Source: Oscillospiraceae bacterium (GTDB taxonomy: Bacteria > Bacillota > Clostridia > Oscillospirales > CAG-272). From it: 33,553 nucleotides of DNA. The DNA lies in NCBI GenBank assembly GCA_015064095.1, contig SVSW01000013.1:1-33553 (forward strand). Direction: 5' to 3'. Of this stretch, positions 1 through 5,725 are shown piece after piece. The stretch's first letter is position 1. Each line of letters opens with the position of its first letter. Position numbers and translations under genes: made by a program. The notes beneath the pieces are model-generated. The model ran no database searches. It was not told the DNA's origin and saw only the letters and a list, made by a program, of their open reading frames with translations.

Positions 1-247
1 CGAGCACGCGGTCAAGCTCGGAAAGTCCCGTTGTATCGCGCATATAATGCGGCATTTCAAGTTCCGAAAAGGTCACGGCTTCATTCTCGGAATTTCCCAG
101 TGCGCCGAGCCTTTTTGGCATCTCTGCCGGGGCTTCGATCTCCTCCTCCATTGTGTTCCACTCGCCGCAGGTGGGACATCTTCCGAGCCATTTTGCGCTC
201 TTGTATCCACATTCGGAGCATATATAATAGGTTTTCGGTGCTTTCAT
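1..247 (-). CDS. radA: DNA repair protein RadA, N-terminal part (cut by window edge)
   Basis: The minus-strand reading frame from the ATG at 247 gives MKAPKTYYICSECGYKSAKWLGRCPTC..., with a four-cysteine zinc finger (C10-x2-C13 and C24-x2-C27) and the KWLGRCP signature of RadA/Sms. RadA is a RecA-like ATPase that helps branch migration during recombination and repair. Only about 82 residues lie in the window; the Walker motifs and the Lon-like C-terminal domain are beyond position 1. The ATG is preceded at good spacing by GGAGG (251-257 region). The ORF track misses this gene because it runs off the edge. It lies downstream of cwlD in the same direction but has its own promoter. The family call is nearly certain. 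Confidence 0.93.
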   Translation of the reverse strand, partial: MKAPKTYYICSECGYKSAKWLGRCPTCGEWNTMEEEIEAPAEMPKRLGALGNSENEAVTFSELEMPHYMRDTTGLSELDRVL

Positions 248-273
248 AAGTACCTCCGATCTTTACTGAATCC

Positions 274-302
274 ATTATACACCGAAAGCACTTAAAAATC
301 AA
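274..302 (-). promoter_or_regulatory. SigA-type promoter of radA
   Basis: Read on the minus strand: TTGATT (297-302), a 17-nt spacer, then TATAAT (274-279), about 27 nt upstream of the radA start. The -35 box overlaps the last codons of cwlD. Predicted from consensus and spacing only. Confidence 0.7.
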
Positions 303-1030
303 TGATTTTGCGAAATATATTCCGATATTGCCTCGGATATCACGTAAGAGAGCTCGGCACGATAGCTTTCTTCCGAAAGCCGCGAACATTCCGACGGATT
401 GCTCAAAAAGCCACATTCGATCAGCACGGCAGGGCACTTTGCCTTATTAAGAAGAAATATATTTTCGTTTGCCGCCTTTATCTTGCGCGTGTTTTCGGGC
501 TGCAAGGTCGCCGCGATCCTGTTTTGAACACTGAGCGCAAGGGATTGACTGCGAGCATCGTTTTGCGAATAATAGACTTGAAGTCCTGAATACCTGCTGT
601 CAGAAAACGCGTTCATATGTATGCTGACAAACACCGCGTTATCAACACTGTCCATGATCTTTCGGCGTGCGGCGAGATCGCTTGCCTTTTTGCTTGATGT
701 TATCATCGGGTCTTCAAGCATTATATCTTCTTTTCGCGTCATGACCACGGTATATCCCGCGTCGCACAAGAGCCTTTGAAGCTTTTTTGAAATGTCGAGA
801 TTGAGATCCTTCTCGACCGTTGTTTTATCATATCCCACCGCGCCTCCGTCGCGTCCGCCGTGACCTGCATCTATCACGATCGTGGGCAAATTCACGGTGT
901 TATCTGCGTCATTATCCAAAAACAGCGTTTCGCGAAAATGTGAAAAACCGAAGATCAGGAAGGCAAATATCAAGGCAAACAAAAGAAACCCGAACACTGT
1001 CAAAAACGGGCGTTTTTTGATATCGGACAT
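299..1030 (-). CDS. cwlD: N-acetylmuramoyl-L-alanine amidase, CwlD type
   Basis: This is a 243-residue amidase_3 zinc hydrolase that cleaves the amide bond between MurNAc and L-alanine. In spore formers CwlD makes muramic-delta-lactam in the spore cortex, so that germination lytic enzymes recognise it. Residues 9-29 form a single N-terminal membrane segment or uncleaved signal. The catalytic pattern is complete: DAGHG (H57), the glutamate in TVEKDLNL (E73), VSIHMNAF (H138) and LIECGFLSN (E205). Length and the single short catalytic domain fit CwlD rather than multi-domain autolysins. The start has AAGGAGT upstream, but this site sits inside a strong hairpin (see 1036-1074). acpP lies upstream in the same direction. 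Confidence 0.88.
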   Translation of the reverse strand: MSDIKKRPFLTVFGFLLFALIFAFLIFGFSHFRETLFLDNDADNTVNLPTIVIDAGHGGRDGGAVGYDKTTVEKDLNLDISKKLQRLLCDAGYTVVMTRKEDIMLEDPMITSSKKASDLAARRKIMDSVDNAVFVSIHMNAFSDSRYSGLQVYYSQNDARSQSLALSVQNRIAATLQPENTRKIKAANENIFLLNKAKCPAVLIECGFLSNPSECSRLSEESYRAELSYVISEAISEYISQNH

Positions 1031-1035
1031 AAAAA

Positions 1036-1074
1036 AACTCCTTACATAAGATATTAAATCTTATAAAAGGAGTT
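1036..1074 (-). promoter_or_regulatory. RBS-sequestering, terminator-like hairpin before cwlD
   Basis: Arms 1036-1052 and 1058-1074 pair over 17 positions with one mismatch and one G-U, around the 5-nt loop 1053-1057. On the cwlD strand the 5' arm begins AACTCCTT and the 3' arm ends AAGGAGTT, which is the cwlD ribosome binding site, followed directly by a T run and the ATG. It could act as an intrinsic terminator/attenuator or as a translational lock. The pairing is seen in the sequence; the regulatory role is inferred. Confidence 0.6.
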
Positions 1075-1089
1075 CTTTTATTATGCAAA

Positions 1090-1119
1090 GAAAAAAGCCG
1101 CTGCTGCGGCTTTTTTTCT
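1090..1119 (-). terminator. Rho-independent terminator of acpP
   Basis: AGCCGC-TGCT-GCGGCT stem with A/T runs on both sides, starting immediately after the acpP stop codon. The flanking A and T tracts would let it work in both directions. Confidence 0.85.
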
Positions 1120-1346
1120 TATTTTTCGAGAGTTTCGAGATAATCGACAACGTCCTTGATAGTGACAAATCTGCCGATATCGGAGTCATCAATGGTGATT
1201 TCGAATCTTTCTTCGCAGAGCATAACGAGGTCTGCAAGTTCGATGGAGTTGATTCCGAGGTCTGCGGAAAGCTCGGACTCAAGCTTAATATCGTCGGGGT
1301 CAATTCCGATCTCCTCGACGAGGAGCGCTTTGAGCTGTTCAAACAT
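1119..1346 (-). CDS. acpP: Acyl carrier protein
   Basis: This is a 75-residue acidic protein that carries growing acyl chains on a 4'-phosphopantetheine arm during type II fatty acid synthesis in the cytoplasm. The whole protein is a single PP-binding four-helix domain. The attachment serine is S34 in DLGINSIELADLV. The usual DSL around this serine reads NSI here, a variant I associate with some clostridial ACPs. The ATG is preceded by GGAGG (ACGGAGGATACACCCTA-ATG on the coding strand). It is monocistronic: it has its own perfect consensus promoter upstream and a terminator abutting its stop codon. No other fab genes are adjacent. Confidence 0.94.
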   Translation of the reverse strand: MFEQLKALLVEEIGIDPDDIKLESELSADLGINSIELADLVMLCEERFEITIDDSDIGRFVTIKDVVDYLETLEK

Positions 1347-1394
1347 TAGGGTGTATCCTCCGTTTTAATTTAATATGCTAGCACATACAAAGGC

Positions 1395-1423
1395 ATTATA
1401 CACCAAAAATTTACACTTGTCAA
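1395..1423 (-). promoter_or_regulatory. Perfect-consensus SigA promoter of acpP
   Basis: Minus strand: TTGACA (1418-1423), exactly 17 nt, TATAAT (1395-1400). The leader to the ATG is about 45 nt and contains the GCTAGC palindrome. The exact match to consensus suits a highly expressed housekeeping gene. Confidence 0.88.
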
Positions 1424-1446
1424 GTGCTTTGGATGCATTTCATCGC

Positions 1447-1475
1447 TTGACAACGGTAAAAAAAGGGTCTATAAT
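1447..1475 (+). promoter_or_regulatory. Perfect-consensus SigA promoter of the AEC permease
   Basis: TTGACA (1447-1452), 17 nt, TATAAT (1470-1475). The likely transcription start near 1482 leaves only about 20 nt before the ATG at 1503. It diverges from the acpP promoter. Confidence 0.88.
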
Positions 1476-1502
1476 GTATACATCAATTTGACAGAGGGAA
1501 AA

Positions 1503-2432
1503 ATGGAATCTTTTGAGATAACTTTTATAAATGTCGTTATAATGCTTTTGTACATAGTCCCGGGGTATTTGCTTTGCAAGATGAAAAAGTCAAAGTCCGA
1601 TCATCTTTCGAGCATTTCGGCGGTTCTGGTGTACGGTTGCACTCCGTGCCTTATAGTTTCATCTTTTCTTGCGCTTGATTTTTCATGGCAAACGCTGGCG
1701 AAAATGGGGCTCTTTTTCTGTATGACCCTCGTTTTGCAGCTCGTTTTTATGGGAATAATGTGGTTAGCGCTCCGTCGAAAATTCGATGACGCGCGATACA
1801 GAGTTTTCACCGTTGCGTCCGCTATGGGAAACGTCGGCTTTTTCGGATTGCCGATAGTTCGCGCGCTTTTGCCGGGGAATCCCGAGGTCATGTGCTATTC
1901 GGCGATGTATATTGCGTCGATGAATCTCATAATGTATACTGTGGGAGTATATTTTTTAACGCGCGACAAAAAATTCATGACCCCGAAGGCAGCGATCCTC
2001 AATCCCATGATGCTGGGAATGGCGATAGGATTACCGCTTCTAATATTCGGGCTCGGAGCTTATATTCCGGCGCCGTTCACGACAGGGATCAAGCTTGTGG
2101 GTGATATGAGTGCACCTCTTTGTATGATAATACTCGGCATACGCTTGGCGACGGTTAAATTCAAAAAGCTTTTTGAGCGCCCGTTCGTTTATCTTACGTG
2201 CCTTGGCAAAATGCTCCTGTTCCCGATATTTTGCTATGCAGCTGTCTTCTTCCTTCCGCTTGATTTTTCTTTCAAGGCAAGTATTCTTATACTTTCGGGA
2301 ACGCCTTGCGCCTCGGTCGTGTTCAATTTTTCGGAAATGTACGGAGCTGATCCCGAGCTTTCTGCGAACTGCGTGTTGCTCAGCACCTTGTTTTGCTTTA
2401 TTACCTTGCCGACGTTGACATTCCTTTTATAA
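1503..2432 (+). CDS. AEC-family (auxin efflux carrier-like) permease
   Basis: This 309-residue protein is hydrophobic throughout, with about ten membrane segments. It matches the AEC/membrane transport family: an N-terminal half ending in a charged loop (FDDARYRVFTVASAMGNVGFFGLPIV) and a C-terminal half with LILSGTPCASVVFNFSEMYG. The GNxGFxGxP stretch and the SGTPxA motif near the end are typical. Bacterial AEC members export or import organic acids such as malate or malonate; the substrate cannot be told here. The ORF track starts at a TTG (1488), but the ATG at 1503 has AGAGGG just upstream and is preferred. It stands alone behind its own promoter and converges with, and slightly overlaps, the next gene. 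Confidence 0.85.
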   Translation: MESFEITFINVVIMLLYIVPGYLLCKMKKSKSDHLSSISAVLVYGCTPCLIVSSFLALDFSWQTLAKMGLFFCMTLVLQLVFMGIMWLALRRKFDDARYRVFTVASAMGNVGFFGLPIVRALLPGNPEVMCYSAMYIASMNLIMYTVGVYFLTRDKKFMTPKAAILNPMMLGMAIGLPLLIFGLGAYIPAPFTTGIKLVGDMSAPLCMIILGIRLATVKFKKLFERPFVYLTCLGKMLLFPIFCYAAVFFLPLDFSFKASILILSGTPCASVVFNFSEMYGADPELSANCVLLSTLFCFITLPTLTFLL

Positions 2433-2948
2433 AAGCCTTTCGCGGCAGAATTCTATAAAGCGATAAATAAGCTTGACTTTGTCAAGCGACAGGGCATTGT
2501 CGTTTCCGTGATAGAAAAAAGCATTGAAATTGCCGGGGTTGATATTAAGCTCACGGCAAATTCGGTAATCGCTGAGATCAAGCCCGCGGCGGCGCTCTGC
2601 AATTCGCTTAGCTATTAAGCGCTTGCTTTCATTCTCGGCCTTGTGCGCCTCAAATATACGGGCGTATCCTGCGATCACGCGGCGATAATCTATTGGCAAG
2701 GAATTTGCATCGGCAAAAACATCTTCCACATCGGAAAGAGTTTTTTCGTACTCCGCAAATGCGATCTCACCGAGCAGGGAAGCGATCTCATCTTTGCTCT
2801 TTACCTCATGTAGATAAAGCAGGAAGGGAACGCGCAGACGTTGGCTCTTTTCTGCGACCGGTGCAAGCCTTGAAAGCTGAAAGCGCTCAATGCCGGTCAT
2901 CTCTTTTATTTGACCTTTCAGATAATTTCCGAATGTTTGGTATCTCAT
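2427..2948 (-). CDS. Hypothetical protein with HTH-like C-terminus
   Basis: This 173-residue soluble protein is not recognised by name. The N-terminal two thirds is helical and charged. The segment around residues 120-165 (LDLSDYRICRELNINPGNFNAFFYHG...LSLDKVKLIYRF) resembles a Cro/C1-type helix-turn-helix: the spacing of D-Y-R-I-x-R-E-L-x-I-N-P-G-N-x-N matches a recognition-helix pattern. A DNA-binding role is therefore plausible but unproven. The start ATG is preceded by GGAGAG. It converges with the AEC permease, with a 6-nt overlap of the 3' ends and no terminator visible between them. It diverges from the YugP-like peptidase across an AT-rich gap. Confidence 0.7.
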   Translation of the reverse strand: MRYQTFGNYLKGQIKEMTGIERFQLSRLAPVAEKSQRLRVPFLLYLHEVKSKDEIASLLGEIAFAEYEKTLSDVEDVFADANSLPIDYRRVIAGYARIFEAHKAENESKRLIAKRIAERRRGLDLSDYRICRELNINPGNFNAFFYHGNDNALSLDKVKLIYRFIEFCRERLL

Positions 2949-2972
2949 AATCTCTCCGTTTGATAATAATAT

Positions 2973-3000
2973 TTTTCAAATCGACAATTTACGCTATAAT
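2973..3000 (+). promoter_or_regulatory. Possible promoter of the YugP-like gene
   Basis: TATAAT at 2995-3000 with a weak TTTTCA (2973-2978) 16 nt upstream, in the AT-rich divergent intergenic region. The -10 box is good and the -35 box poor. Confidence 0.4.
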
Positions 3001-3053
3001 TATAACATAAATTTTGAAAATTGCAACACCATTTCGACAAGAAAGGATAAAAA

Positions 3054-3749
3054 ATGTTTTGGTTTTTTGATTATTGGTATATCGTGCTTGTCCTGCCGGC
3101 AATGATACTCGGCATCGTGGCACAGATAAAGGTGCAGTCATCTTACAATAAATATTCGACCGTGTTCTCATCAAGAGGATATACGGCATCTGATGTCGCA
3201 CGCAGAATACTTGATAAAAACGGGCTTCACTCCGTTCGCATCGAACGAGTTCACGGCGAGCTGACGGACCATTTCGATCCGCGTGATAATGTTGTAAGGC
3301 TTTCCGATAATGTTTACGGCTCAAGCTCCGTTGCGGCGATCGGCGTTGCGGCACACGAGGTCGGACACGCAATACAGCACGCAAGGTCGTACGCTCCCAT
3401 GAAGGTGAGGGCAGCGATAATCCCCGTAACCCGTTTTGGATCAACACTTGCCCCGATCCTTATATTGCTCGGATTCTTTTTGTACATTGATTCGCTTGCG
3501 ATATTCGGAATAATTCTTTATTCATCGGTTGCGCTTTTCCAGCTTGTAACGCTTCCCGTCGAGTTCAACGCGAGCCGCAGAGCTATGCAAACGCTCGAAG
3601 GCGACGGGATACTTTCTCGCGGTGAGGAGCTTTACGGCGCGCGAAAGGTTTTATCGGCGGCGGCTATGACTTATGTCACAGCTCTTATCATGTCGCTTGC
3701 ACAAATACTTCGTCTGCTGCTTATCTTTGGCGGACGCAGACGGGATTAA
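3054..3749 (+). CDS. YugP-type membrane zinc metallopeptidase
   Basis: This 231-residue protein has the Zn_peptidase_2 (YugP) layout. A hydrophobic N-terminus (residues 6-26) is followed by a soluble segment with GYTASDVARRILDKNGL and DHFDPRDNVVRLSDNVYGSSSVAAIGVAAHEVGHAIQHA. The HEVGH zincin motif supplies H101, E102 and H105. Two further membrane segments (about 125-165) are followed by LPVEFNASRRA, where the glutamate is the likely third zinc ligand, and a hydrophobic tail. Length matches the family (about 225-235). The substrate is unknown. AAGGA lies 5 nt before the ATG. It converges with the small-protein operon and ends at a strong bidirectional terminator. Confidence 0.88.
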   Translation: MFWFFDYWYIVLVLPAMILGIVAQIKVQSSYNKYSTVFSSRGYTASDVARRILDKNGLHSVRIERVHGELTDHFDPRDNVVRLSDNVYGSSSVAAIGVAAHEVGHAIQHARSYAPMKVRAAIIPVTRFGSTLAPILILLGFFLYIDSLAIFGIILYSSVALFQLVTLPVEFNASRRAMQTLEGDGILSRGEELYGARKVLSAAAMTYVTALIMSLAQILRLLLIFGGRRRD

Positions 3750-3750
3750 A

Positions 3751-3784
3751 AAACAAGGCTGAGCAATTTGCTCAGCCTTGTTTT
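3751..3784. terminator. Bidirectional Rho-independent terminator
   Basis: AACAAGGCTGAGCA and its exact complement form a 14-bp stem with a 3-nt loop (ATT), flanked by A and T runs, between the convergent YugP-like gene and the three-gene operon. Confidence 0.92.
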
Positions 3785-4062
3785 CAGCATAACAATAATA
3801 TTATTAGTAATGGCACGATATCATTCGAAGCGTCGCTTTGAGCAAGCAAAAATATCAGCCCGATAAGCAAAAGATCTTCGCCGTTAAGTCCCAAAAGGGA
3901 CGGCTTTATCGGAAGGAAGGGCTTTTTATCACATTCCGAGCATGGAATCTCTGTCGGAGGCGGAATGAAATCTTCTTCGGCTTTATGCTCTGAGAAAGCA
4001 ACACCGCCGTAGTTTTCGGGAACTATCGTTCGCCGCCTCTGCGCTTCATGTCTTACATACAT
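3784..4062 (-). CDS. Small protein with hydrophobic C-terminus, unknown function
   Basis: This 92-residue protein has a basic N-terminus (MYVRHEAQRRRTIVPENYGG), a central acidic/proline part with a single CSEC pair (a possible half metal site), and a C-terminal third made of two short hydrophobic runs (EDLLLIGLIFLLAQ and DIVPLLIILLLC). It looks like a membrane-associated small protein. I recall similar leucine-rich tails in uncharacterised proteins of spore-forming Clostridia, but name no family. It is the last gene of a three-gene operon, 12 nt after the preceding stop, and has a GGGAGG ribosome binding site. The stop codon abuts the shared terminator. Confidence 0.7.
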   Translation of the reverse strand: MYVRHEAQRRRTIVPENYGGVAFSEHKAEEDFIPPPTEIPCSECDKKPFLPIKPSLLGLNGEDLLLIGLIFLLAQSDASNDIVPLLIILLLC

Positions 4063-4074
4063 AATTTAACCTCC

Positions 4075-4434
4075 CTATTTGAAATTTTGCAAAAGTCCGC
4101 CAAGACCGTCCATCTTTATCATGTAATCCACTGCGCGGCAGCGATCGTCTGATAAAAACGGCTTCAGCGCGGTAAGGAGCGCGCAGCTCGGACTCGTATT
4201 TTGCGGCGACGGAGCACCTGTCGGCTTTCCGCCAAGTGCCGAGACCACGGGCAATAGCTTTTTGAGCATTTCGGGATCAATTGAGGGTTGGGGGCTATGT
4301 GGTGTATCTCCTTGTGTGTCTTGGGCGGGCATGCTGAGTCCCGAAACAAGTCCGGATAAAATTGCGGGATTCTCCGTAAGCTTGCTGAGGATAGCCGAAA
4401 GGTCGGGCGTGCCCGTCTCACCGCCCCCACTCAT
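4075..4434 (-). CDS. Hypothetical low-complexity protein
   Basis: This 119-residue protein has a Gly/Ser/Pro/Thr-rich N-terminal two thirds and a more ordered C-terminus (LLTALKPFLSDDRCRAVDYMIKMDGLGGLLQNF). No domain is recognised. The ending resembles short uncharacterised proteins of sporulating Clostridia in which L-x-A-L-K-P-F-L-S precedes a short helix; that similarity is from memory and untested. Its ATG overlaps the preceding gene's TGA (ATGA at 4431-4434), so the two are probably translationally coupled. It lacks membrane segments and cysteine motifs apart from two isolated cysteines. Confidence 0.65.
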   Translation of the reverse strand: MSGGGETGTPDLSAILSKLTENPAILSGLVSGLSMPAQDTQGDTPHSPQPSIDPEMLKKLLPVVSALGGKPTGAPSPQNTSPSCALLTALKPFLSDDRCRAVDYMIKMDGLGGLLQNFK

Positions 4435-4655
4435 TTTTGCCCTCTGCGTCGCGCGTCTATTTGGCTTTGCGCGAGCGCGATATCAGCGTCTGTAAGGTTT
4501 GAGAGCACCTCGCGGATCTTCTTTGCGTCGTTGGTATTGAGATTAAACTGTCCTATGTCAATACCTGCATTGACCGCGAGGCGCGAGATGACGAATTTGA
4601 GCTGTGCATCGTCAAGAGCGATCAGGGTATCGAGGGCTTTTTTGTCAAGCTGCAT
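4431..4655 (-). CDS. Hypothetical small helical protein
   Basis: This 74-residue charged protein has no cysteines or membrane segments: MQLDKKALDTLIALDDAQLKFVISRLAVNAGIDIGQFNLNTNDAKKIREVLSNLTDADIALAQSQIDARRRGQK. The pattern suggests three or four short helices. It is the first gene of the operon, has GGAGG 7-8 nt before its ATG and a good upstream promoter (TTGTCA-17-TATACT), and overlaps the following gene by the ATGA arrangement. With its two small partners it may form a complex, but nothing in the sequence shows its role. Confidence 0.65.
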   Translation of the reverse strand: MQLDKKALDTLIALDDAQLKFVISRLAVNAGIDIGQFNLNTNDAKKIREVLSNLTDADIALAQSQIDARRRGQK

Positions 4656-4687
4656 AAATTACCTCCATTTGCGGATCTTTCCTTAGC

Positions 4688-4716
4688 AGTATATTCGCCT
4701 GCGAAATTCTTGACAA
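4688..4716 (-). promoter_or_regulatory. Promoter of the three-gene small-protein operon
   Basis: Minus strand: TTGTCA (4711-4716), 17 nt, TATACT (4688-4693), about 33 nt upstream of the ATG at 4655. Divergent from the promoter at 4723-4751. Confidence 0.72.
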
Positions 4717-4722
4717 TCGGTG

Positions 4723-4751
4723 TAGACAAACGGGCGCTTTGGTGATATAAT
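4723..4751 (+). promoter_or_regulatory. Promoter of the phosphodiesterase gene
   Basis: TAGACA (4723-4728), 17 nt, TATAAT (4746-4751). Transcription would start near 4758, with an AGGAGG ribosome binding site right behind it and a leader of about 10 nt. Confidence 0.65.
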
Positions 4752-4768
4752 AAAGAAGGAGGTATTTT

Positions 4769-5262
4769 GTGGATATTTTGATATTTTCGGATTCGCACGG
4801 AGCAGCGGATCATATAAACGAAGTGATGTCACGGTGCACAGCACCTCCCGATGCCGTTATTTTCTCGGCGACGGGCTGCGAGATCTCGATTTCTTTGATA
4901 CAGGTGATGCCGAGCTTCATTGCGTTCGCGGAAACTGTGATTTCGGTGCGGTCCTTGAAGAAGACGAGGAGATGTTTATTCTCGGAGGTTTGAAAATAAT
5001 GATAACTCACGGCCATAAATACGGGGTGAAAAACGGCTATACATCACTTGCAGAGCATGCAGCGCGTCGAGGTGCGGATATTATCCTTTTCGGTCACACT
5101 CATGTACCGATATTTCACTGCTTTTCGGCAGGCGAACGCATAGGTAACACGGAGCTGAAAAAGCCTCTTTATGTTTTTAATCCCGGAAGCCTTTGGGAGG
5201 GAAGATACGGAACTTTAACACTGCAGGGTGTGAATGTTCTTTTAAACTGCGCGGAAATATAA
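4769..5262 (+). pseudogene. YfcE/MJ0936-type metallophosphoesterase, frameshifted
   Basis: Two overlapping frames together encode one calcineurin-like phosphodiesterase of about 165 residues. Frame 1 starts at GTG 4769 (AAGGAGG upstream) with MDILIFSDSHGAADH (D8-x-H10) up to PDAVIF. The frame starting at 4834 carries the rest: LGDGLRDLDF, RGNCDFG, THGHKYG and FGHTHVP, the full set of metal and phosphate ligands. The break is in the T4 run at 4860-4863; one extra T would restore ...AVIFLGDG.... Everything on either side is intact, so this is either a very recent mutation or a homopolymer sequencing/assembly error. Without the join, the first frame ends at 4993 as a useless product. Confidence 0.85.
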
Positions 5263-5291
5263 AAAAAGAAGACCCCAAAGGATCTTCTTTT
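5263..5291. terminator. Bidirectional terminator
   Basis: AAAAGAAGA...TCTTCTTTT stem with inner CC/GG pairs and small bulges around CCAAA, between the convergent phosphodiesterase and spoVG genes. It overlaps the end of spoVG. Confidence 0.75.
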
Positions 5292-5595
5292 AAGCCTCGA
5301 TAGGCTCGCCTGCTTCGAAGATTTCGGCGGTTCTTGCCTCTTTGAGTGCCGCTTCGTAAGCTTTTATAACCTCGGTTTCGAGTTCTGCACGGAACTGTGC
5401 GTTGATGGGGTGAACGATGTCGCGGTATGTTTCATCGGGATTTTTGCGACTTGGCATAACGATGAAAAATTTGTCACGGGCATTTATGACCTTGATGTCG
5501 TGAACTGCAAGTTGGGAATCGAACGTGACCGAGACTACGGCTTTCATCGGGCCGTCGTCAAAGAGCTTTCTGACTCTGATGTCTGTGATCTGCAT
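5290..5595 (-). CDS. spoVG: Septation regulator SpoVG
   Basis: This 101-residue protein begins MQITDIRVRKL and carries the family core MKAVVSVTFDSQLAVHDIKVI, FFIVMPSRK and YRDIVHPINAQFR, followed by a helical acidic tail. SpoVG is a small dimeric nucleic-acid-binding protein that affects asymmetric septation, capsule and other surface genes in Firmicutes. Length is standard (about 85-105). The ATG is preceded by AAGGAG. It is monocistronic and ends in the terminator shared with the phosphodiesterase. A large surface-polysaccharide operon lies 5 kb away, but no direct link is visible. Confidence 0.96.
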   Translation of the reverse strand: MQITDIRVRKLFDDGPMKAVVSVTFDSQLAVHDIKVINARDKFFIVMPSRKNPDETYRDIVHPINAQFRAELETEVIKAYEAALKEARTAEIFEAGEPIEA

Positions 5596-5636
5596 TTTTC
5601 TTTCTCCTTATGTGAGTAAATTCTTTGCTGTAATAT

Positions 5637-5667
5637 ATTATAGTTTCCTTTTTTGGCGGTTATTCAA
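5637..5667 (-). promoter_or_regulatory. Possible promoter of spoVG
   Basis: Minus strand: TATAAT (5637-5642) with TTGAAT (5662-5667) 19 nt upstream, a longer spacing than ideal. An AGGAAA / GAATTT pair reminiscent of SigH is present but about 5 nt too far apart. Confidence 0.4.
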
Positions 5668-5725
5668 CGGTATGGTGTTTTTTGTGTGAAGGCCGCGAAA
5701 AAATAATCGTGTTTTGGGGGTAAAT

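Noticed and set aside
4856-4870. Programmed -1 frameshift in the phosphodiesterase
   Set aside because: The heptamer in zero frame is T-ATT-TTC, not an X-XXY-YYZ slippery site, and no stimulatory structure was noticed; single-base loss is simpler.
5600-5670. SigH promoter for spoVG
   Set aside because: AGGAAA and GAATTT elements are present but about 5 nt farther apart than known SigH promoters.
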